From Planctomycetota bacterium (GTDB lineage Bacteria > Planctomycetota > Phycisphaerae > UBA1845): a stretch of 64,000 bases of DNA. Shown here piece by piece: positions 59,301-64,000 of the stretch. The stretch spans positions 141,098-205,097 of the forward strand of contig JACQXM010000015.1 in the NCBI GenBank assembly GCA_016208685.1. The letters run 5' to 3'. Position 1 is the first letter of the stretch; each line of letters begins with the position of its first letter. Position numbers and translations under genes: made by a program. A model generated the notes under the pieces. The model saw only the letters and a program-made list of their open reading frames with translations, was not told the origin of the DNA and ran no database searches.

Positions 59301-62300
59301 GTGCGGAATCCGGGGGTTGCCGGCCTACGCGCGGCCCCGCGGAGGCTGCGTCCGTCACGCCTTACCATATTCGGGAGTACACCGGTGGTGGAATCATGGG
59401 TCGGTTGCAGGCGCCGCCTGGCACCGAGCGCCCTCGCGGGCGCTTTGTGCCTGGCCCTGCTGTCGATGGGGGGATGCCCCAATGTAACGGTCGTTCCCGG
59501 GGGAGGCGGAACGGATGGCGGCACGGGGGGCGAGCGGCCGATAACCGGCGACATCATCAGCGTTCGCACGGACCGGCCTATCTCGGAGAAGGAGCCGTTC
59601 CTTTCGATTCTCTACACCCTGAACGATGTTCCCACAGGGTCGGAGATTTCCGCGTTTGCCCAACGAGTGACGGGCTCGGCTCCGAATTACACTCCCATCG
59701 GGGAACGTGTGACGATGCAATCGGACCTGACCGCCGGCGCGAACCAGGTCTTCCGGTTCCTTCCCGGTAACGTTGGACCGGGAAGTTACCAGGTCGGGCT
59801 CCTCGTGGAGCCGCCGACCGGAACGGAAACGGTGATCCTGAGCCTGGGTCTCATCCAGGTTCAAGGGCCGCCCAATCCGGTGTTTATTCGCCCCGCCGAG
59901 GCAGTCACCCTGGTCGACCTGGGCGAGACCGTGGCCATCTCCTTTGACGCCGGGGACCCGGAAGGCAACGTGCAATGGCGACTGTTCTACCTTCGTGAGG
60001 GCGACTCGCGGACGGCCTTGCCGGACCAGATCGGCACGCAACTCGGCCCGCCGGGCTCGGGGAACGTCGGATCGTTCACTTTCTCGACCGCCGATCTGAC
60101 GCCGGGGGACTACCAGATCGGCGTGGCGGCCACCGACAGCGGAGACTCCGTGGCGGCGACCGCGTCGCGCGGCGAGTACGAGCGCATCGTCACCGTCGTC
60201 GACGGGCCGATCATCCGCGTTCAGGTGCCATCGGACGTCATCCCGCCCACCATCGCCGTGACCGCGCCGGGGGCGACGAACGTGAATCTGTTCATCGACG
60301 AGCCGTTCACGGTTCGCTTCACCGCGTCGGTGCGGCAGCCGGGGGCCACGGGGCTTATCGACGTTTTCTATGACGATGACCGCGACCCCGAGAGCCGCGT
60401 GACCTTCGCCTTCGATCTGCCCGCCAGCACCACCTCGGCGGCGTTTCCCGTGGGGTTGCCGGAAGGCGTCTATAACGTCGGCGCCGCGATCAGTGACGGC
60501 GTGAGCCCCACGGTGTTCACGTACGCCCAGGGGACGATCACCGTGGTGCGCACCTCGCAACTCGAGGTGACGGCCCCCAACACCCGACTTTCGATCGCCC
60601 CCTCCGTGCCCGGCGAGCCGCCGATCACGGTCAACGTCACCTGGACCACGAACGTTCCTTCGTCCGCGGGAACGGTGGATGTTTTCGCCCGCACGCTGGA
60701 CGTCAATCGCGAGCCGACCGGCCCGGAGATTCCGGTGCTGGCGCCCACCAGCACTGCGACGACCTCGACGCAATTCAGCAGCACGCGCTCCGGCGTCTAC
60801 CTACTTTTCGTCCGCATCACGTTCACTTCCGGCCAGGAGCAGCCGCTGGTGGCGAGCGCCCCGCAGCCGGTTCGCGTAACTTCCGTACCGCGAATTCTGT
60901 GGCTGGGCTCGCTGACCGGGGCGAACCCGGCGTTCGAGGGCGCCATCTTCGGCGGCGTGAACTTCGAGGACAATCTCGGTGGGTCGCTCAGTCCGGTGGC
61001 GGACCAGAACGGCGACGGCAATGACGAGTTCCTCATCGCGGCGCGCTACGGCAAGCCGTTCTTCTCCAATCCCACGGGCATTGGTCCCGGCGAGGCGTAC
61101 CTGCTGTACGGCGCCGGGGGCAGCGACAAGCTGACGGGCGAGTACAACCTGAACTCGCTGGGCACCGGCCGGCTGGAGGGCGTCACTTTTGCCGGGGTGC
61201 GCACGCCGCAGGGCAACAACCAGACGGACGGCGTGAGCTCCGTTTCCCGTTTGCCGGACGTGGACGGCGACGGCAAGGAGGAACTGGTCTTCGGGTTCCC
61301 GATGACCAAGTCGCGCGGGCACAACGTGCACCCGGCGCAGGACGGCGTGAAGGATCCGCGCTCGCTCTCGACCCTGGAGCGCGAGGACCAGTTCCTGCGC
61401 GGCGGTATCATTGTGGTCAGCAGCCGCAACGGCGTGCTCAGCAACCCCTCCACGGCCAGTGACGGCGTCGACCTTGACCTGGTGGGTCAGGGCTTCCGCG
61501 TTCAGGGAGACACGGGCAACTTCTTCTGCGTCGAGGAGAATCCCGACGCCACCAACGAAGACCCCGCGTTCGCGCTGGACGTGCATACCGGTTTGTCCGT
61601 GGACCCCACGCGCCCGTCGTGCCAGGGGGGTTGCGGTGGGGCCCAGACCGGTGGGAAGCCGGACGCCACGGCCGCGCTCAACTTCGGCTTCGTCTCCGCG
61701 CTGGCCCGCGACTATTTCTCAACGTATGTTTACAGCTTCGACTACTATGGCGGCGGCAACTTCTGCACTTCGTCGCGGCAGTTTCAGTCGCACGAGTGCC
61801 TGGCCATCGATCCGCCGGTCTACCACCAGTACTGCTCCGCGATCATCGATAATTGCGATCCGTTCTCCCCCGGGCTCCACAGTCGGGCGACCGATCCCGA
61901 CGGCCCGACCGACGGCCTCTTCGGCTTCCCGCACGTGGGGCGCGCCTCGGGCTTCTACGCCTCCGTGGTCCCCAGGGGGGACAGCGACGTTTCGGTGGTT
62001 GCCGCCGAACCGCTCGGCGCCAGGATCATCGGCGTGGGGTTGGGTGACCGCTTCGGCACCTCCTTTACGCTGAGCAATGCCACGGGCGGCGGCAGTGGAG
62101 ACATCATCATCTCCGCGCCGGCGCGCACCGCGCGCGGCATTCTGCTGGGGCCTGACCGCGGGCCCGAAGGCGGCGGCGAGATCAGTGGGCTGCAATCCTC
62201 GGACGGCTCGGCACGCACCAACGCCAACGCCGGAGTCGCGTACCTGTTCAGCCTGCGGAGCCTATGGACTTCGGACGCCGCGGGCCGCGTTCCTCCCCGG

Positions 62301-63515
62301 CCGCACCAGTACATCGTCGGCGAGCCCAGCCACTGCGGCGGACCGCTGCCCCTCATCCCCAACATCACTGCCACGCGAATTGCCGGCGCCACCGATGATC
62401 GAATCACCAACGTGGTGGGGATCGATGACTTCAACGCCGACGGCCGTAACGACTTCGCCGTCGGTGCTCCGGAGGCTAACGGTGGACAGGGACGCGTGTA
62501 CGTGGCTTTCCGTCGTGAGCCCTCCCGCGAAGGCGACTATGTGCTGGAGAAGCTGGCGCTCGACCCCACCGACCCGGAACGCCTGGCCGGCGTGCTCATC
62601 ACCACCGGTTCGGTCTCGGCCTTGGGGGCCAGCCTGGTTTCGGGCGTGGACTTTAACGGCGACGGGCTTTCTGACCTGGTAATCGGCAGCCCCAATGCCA
62701 GCGGCGGCATCGGCGAAGTGGTGGTGGTCTTCGGGGATCCCAACCTCATCAGCCCGGCGGGCGGCGTGAGCGTCGAAACGCTCCTCTCCACGCGCAATGC
62801 CGACGGCAGGCCGCGCGCAGCGCGGATCACGGGCAATCGGCTCGACGCGGGCGGGCAGTTCGGGTTCAACCTCGCCACCGCCGGCGACGTCGACGGCGAC
62901 GGAAAGAGCGATCTGCTCATTGCCGCGCCCAATGCCACGCCGCGCTTCGACGCCGACCCCACGGACGAAAACGACGTCCTGACGGCCGCGGGCGTCGACC
63001 TCGATTCCAACGGCACCAAGGACGACGTGGGCGGCGCCACCGGGCTCCCCGACGGCAGGGTGGACGATCGCGACAACCTCTCCAGCGCGGGAATCGTCTA
63101 CGTCATCTCCAGCAAGAACCGGCTGGATCAGATTCGCACCTGTGCCACCAGCGGCCGGGCGTGCTCCGCGGACAGCGACTGCAGCGACAACGAAGTGTGC
63201 GCCGCGGGCAACATCACGATCAGCATCGATCAACTCGGCCGGAATCAGCTTCGCGGCTTCATGATTCTCGGCCGGCGCTCCGGCGATCGCATCGCCGGAG
63301 GCGACGCGGGTGAGAAGACCCAAGGGGGCATCGACGGCAAGAAGAGCCGGGGCAGGTCCTACGGTCTCTCCAGCGCCGGGGATGTCGACGGCGACGGCCG
63401 GGCGGACATCCTCATCGGATCGGTACTCGCCGATCCGCGCCGGGATCCCAACACCGGAGTCGGAGTCCAGAACGGCGGCGAGGCGTACCTGGTGTACGCG
63501 ACGGCGGCGCCGTAA
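59301..63515 (+). CDS. Large FG-GAP/VCBS-repeat lipoprotein
   Basis: Lipobox-like LLSMGGC; repeats DVDGDGKEELVFGFP, DFNADGRNDFAVGAP, DFNGDGLSDLVIGSP, DVDGDGKSDLLIAAP; true start likely about 59382. Confidence 0.8.
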   Translation: MRNPGVAGLRAAPRRLRPSRLTIFGSTPVVESWVGCRRRLAPSALAGALCLALLSMGGCPNVTVVPGGGGTDGGTGGERPITGDIISVRTDRPISEKEPFLSILYTLNDVPTGSEISAFAQRVTGSAPNYTPIGERVTMQSDLTAGANQVFRFLPGNVGPGSYQVGLLVEPPTGTETVILSLGLIQVQGPPNPVFIRPAEAVTLVDLGETVAISFDAGDPEGNVQWRLFYLREGDSRTALPDQIGTQLGPPGSGNVGSFTFSTADLTPGDYQIGVAATDSGDSVAATASRGEYERIVTVVDGPIIRVQVPSDVIPPTIAVTAPGATNVNLFIDEPFTVRFTASVRQPGATGLIDVFYDDDRDPESRVTFAFDLPASTTSAAFPVGLPEGVYNVGAAISDGVSPTVFTYAQGTITVVRTSQLEVTAPNTRLSIAPSVPGEPPITVNVTWTTNVPSSAGTVDVFARTLDVNREPTGPEIPVLAPTSTATTSTQFSSTRSGVYLLFVRITFTSGQEQPLVASAPQPVRVTSVPRILWLGSLTGANPAFEGAIFGGVNFEDNLGGSLSPVADQNGDGNDEFLIAARYGKPFFSNPTGIGPGEAYLLYGAGGSDKLTGEYNLNSLGTGRLEGVTFAGVRTPQGNNQTDGVSSVSRLPDVDGDGKEELVFGFPMTKSRGHNVHPAQDGVKDPRSLSTLEREDQFLRGGIIVVSSRNGVLSNPSTASDGVDLDLVGQGFRVQGDTGNFFCVEENPDATNEDPAFALDVHTGLSVDPTRPSCQGGCGGAQTGGKPDATAALNFGFVSALARDYFSTYVYSFDYYGGGNFCTSSRQFQSHECLAIDPPVYHQYCSAIIDNCDPFSPGLHSRATDPDGPTDGLFGFPHVGRASGFYASVVPRGDSDVSVVAAEPLGARIIGVGLGDRFGTSFTLSNATGGGSGDIIISAPARTARGILLGPDRGPEGGGEISGLQSSDGSARTNANAGVAYLFSLRSLWTSDAAGRVPPRPHQYIVGEPSHCGGPLPLIPNITATRIAGATDDRITNVVGIDDFNADGRNDFAVGAPEANGGQGRVYVAFRREPSREGDYVLEKLALDPTDPERLAGVLITTGSVSALGASLVSGVDFNGDGLSDLVIGSPNASGGIGEVVVVFGDPNLISPAGGVSVETLLSTRNADGRPRAARITGNRLDAGGQFGFNLATAGDVDGDGKSDLLIAAPNATPRFDADPTDENDVLTAAGVDLDSNGTKDDVGGATGLPDGRVDDRDNLSSAGIVYVISSKNRLDQIRTCATSGRACSADSDCSDNEVCAAGNITISIDQLGRNQLRGFMILGRRSGDRIAGGDAGEKTQGGIDGKKSRGRSYGLSSAGDVDGDGRADILIGSVLADPRRDPNTGVGVQNGGEAYLVYATAAP

Positions 63516-63729
63516 GCCCCGCCCGCTGGTTCGTGCGCGGGTTTTCGCGCCCCCGCGACGTTCTCTGCGAGCTCCGGCCCGGTGTAACCGGGGTCTTTCG
63601 GCACAAACGCCGCGTGACGCGCCGGCACCGCGCATCGGCACGCCGGCGCTCGACGCGCGCGTTGCGGCGCGATGTTCTACCGATAATACATCCCGCCGCG
63701 TCCAGCACCCCGTTCCCGACCTCTTTTGG

Positions 63730-63759
63730 TTGACAGACACTTAACCGACGCGATACGAT
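63730..63759 (+). promoter_or_regulatory. Sigma-70-like promoter
   Basis: TTGACA-18-TACGAT upstream of the truncated final CDS. Confidence 0.45.
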
Positions 63760-63916
63760 TCCGGGCGGGACGAAGTATCGATTGCTCGATCACCCGGTCA
63801 CGCAGAAAGGGTTCCAGGGCAGGAGGTTACGGCCGTCGGGTCGGGGAACCAAAGGTGGCCGACGGCGTTACCTTCTCCCTCTCGCCGACGATCCTCCAAC
63901 GGGAGTGGCCAGCAAC

Positions 63917-64000
63917 ATGAACGCGCGAAACGTGAAGGTCCGGAAGGTTCGGTGTGCAGGAGCGGTGTGCCTGGCAGCGGCGGCGGGGCTGCTGTGGCCG
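63917..64000 (+). CDS. N-terminal fragment of a secreted protein, runs off window
   Basis: MNARNVKVRKVRCAGAVCLAAAAGLLWP signal-peptide-like. Confidence 0.5.
   Translation, partial: MNARNVKVRKVRCAGAVCLAAAAGLLWP

Overview
High-GC window from what looks like a planctomycete-type bacterium (inferred from dockerin-like secreted proteins, PEP-CTERM proteins and FG-GAP lipoproteins). The left two thirds are dominated by c-type cytochrome genes: a pentaheme protein, an NHL/multiheme fusion, a ResB-CcsA maturation pair, and an operon of [4Fe-4S] protein, NrfD-like protein, 13-CxxCH cytochrome and two CbcL-like multiheme/cytochrome b fusions (19 and 11 CxxCH). These are followed by a RidA / HzsA-like / YncE-multiheme / propeller-LivK cluster and a minus-strand octaheme + polyferredoxin-TPR operon. 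The right third holds SppA, a glycosyltransferase, PyrD, KpsF, a RAYT transposase with REP palindromes, a TIR-domain protein, groES-groEL, a toxin-antitoxin pair and secreted proteins. The most interesting reading is a putative sigma-54 regulon: five exact TGGCA-N6-TTGC promoters plus one near match, at least four of them in front of cytochrome-related genes or operons. A perfect palindrome, TTTCTCA-TTTT-TGAGAAA, lies at enhancer distance upstream of two of them. Second is a RAYT/REP module with a GTGG tetranucleotide, a duplicated RAYT 5' segment, and a TIR gene bracketed by REP modules. Two genes appear broken, one by a frameshift at a G10 tract and one by a frameshift/deletion. All calls are from reading the sequence; no searches were run.
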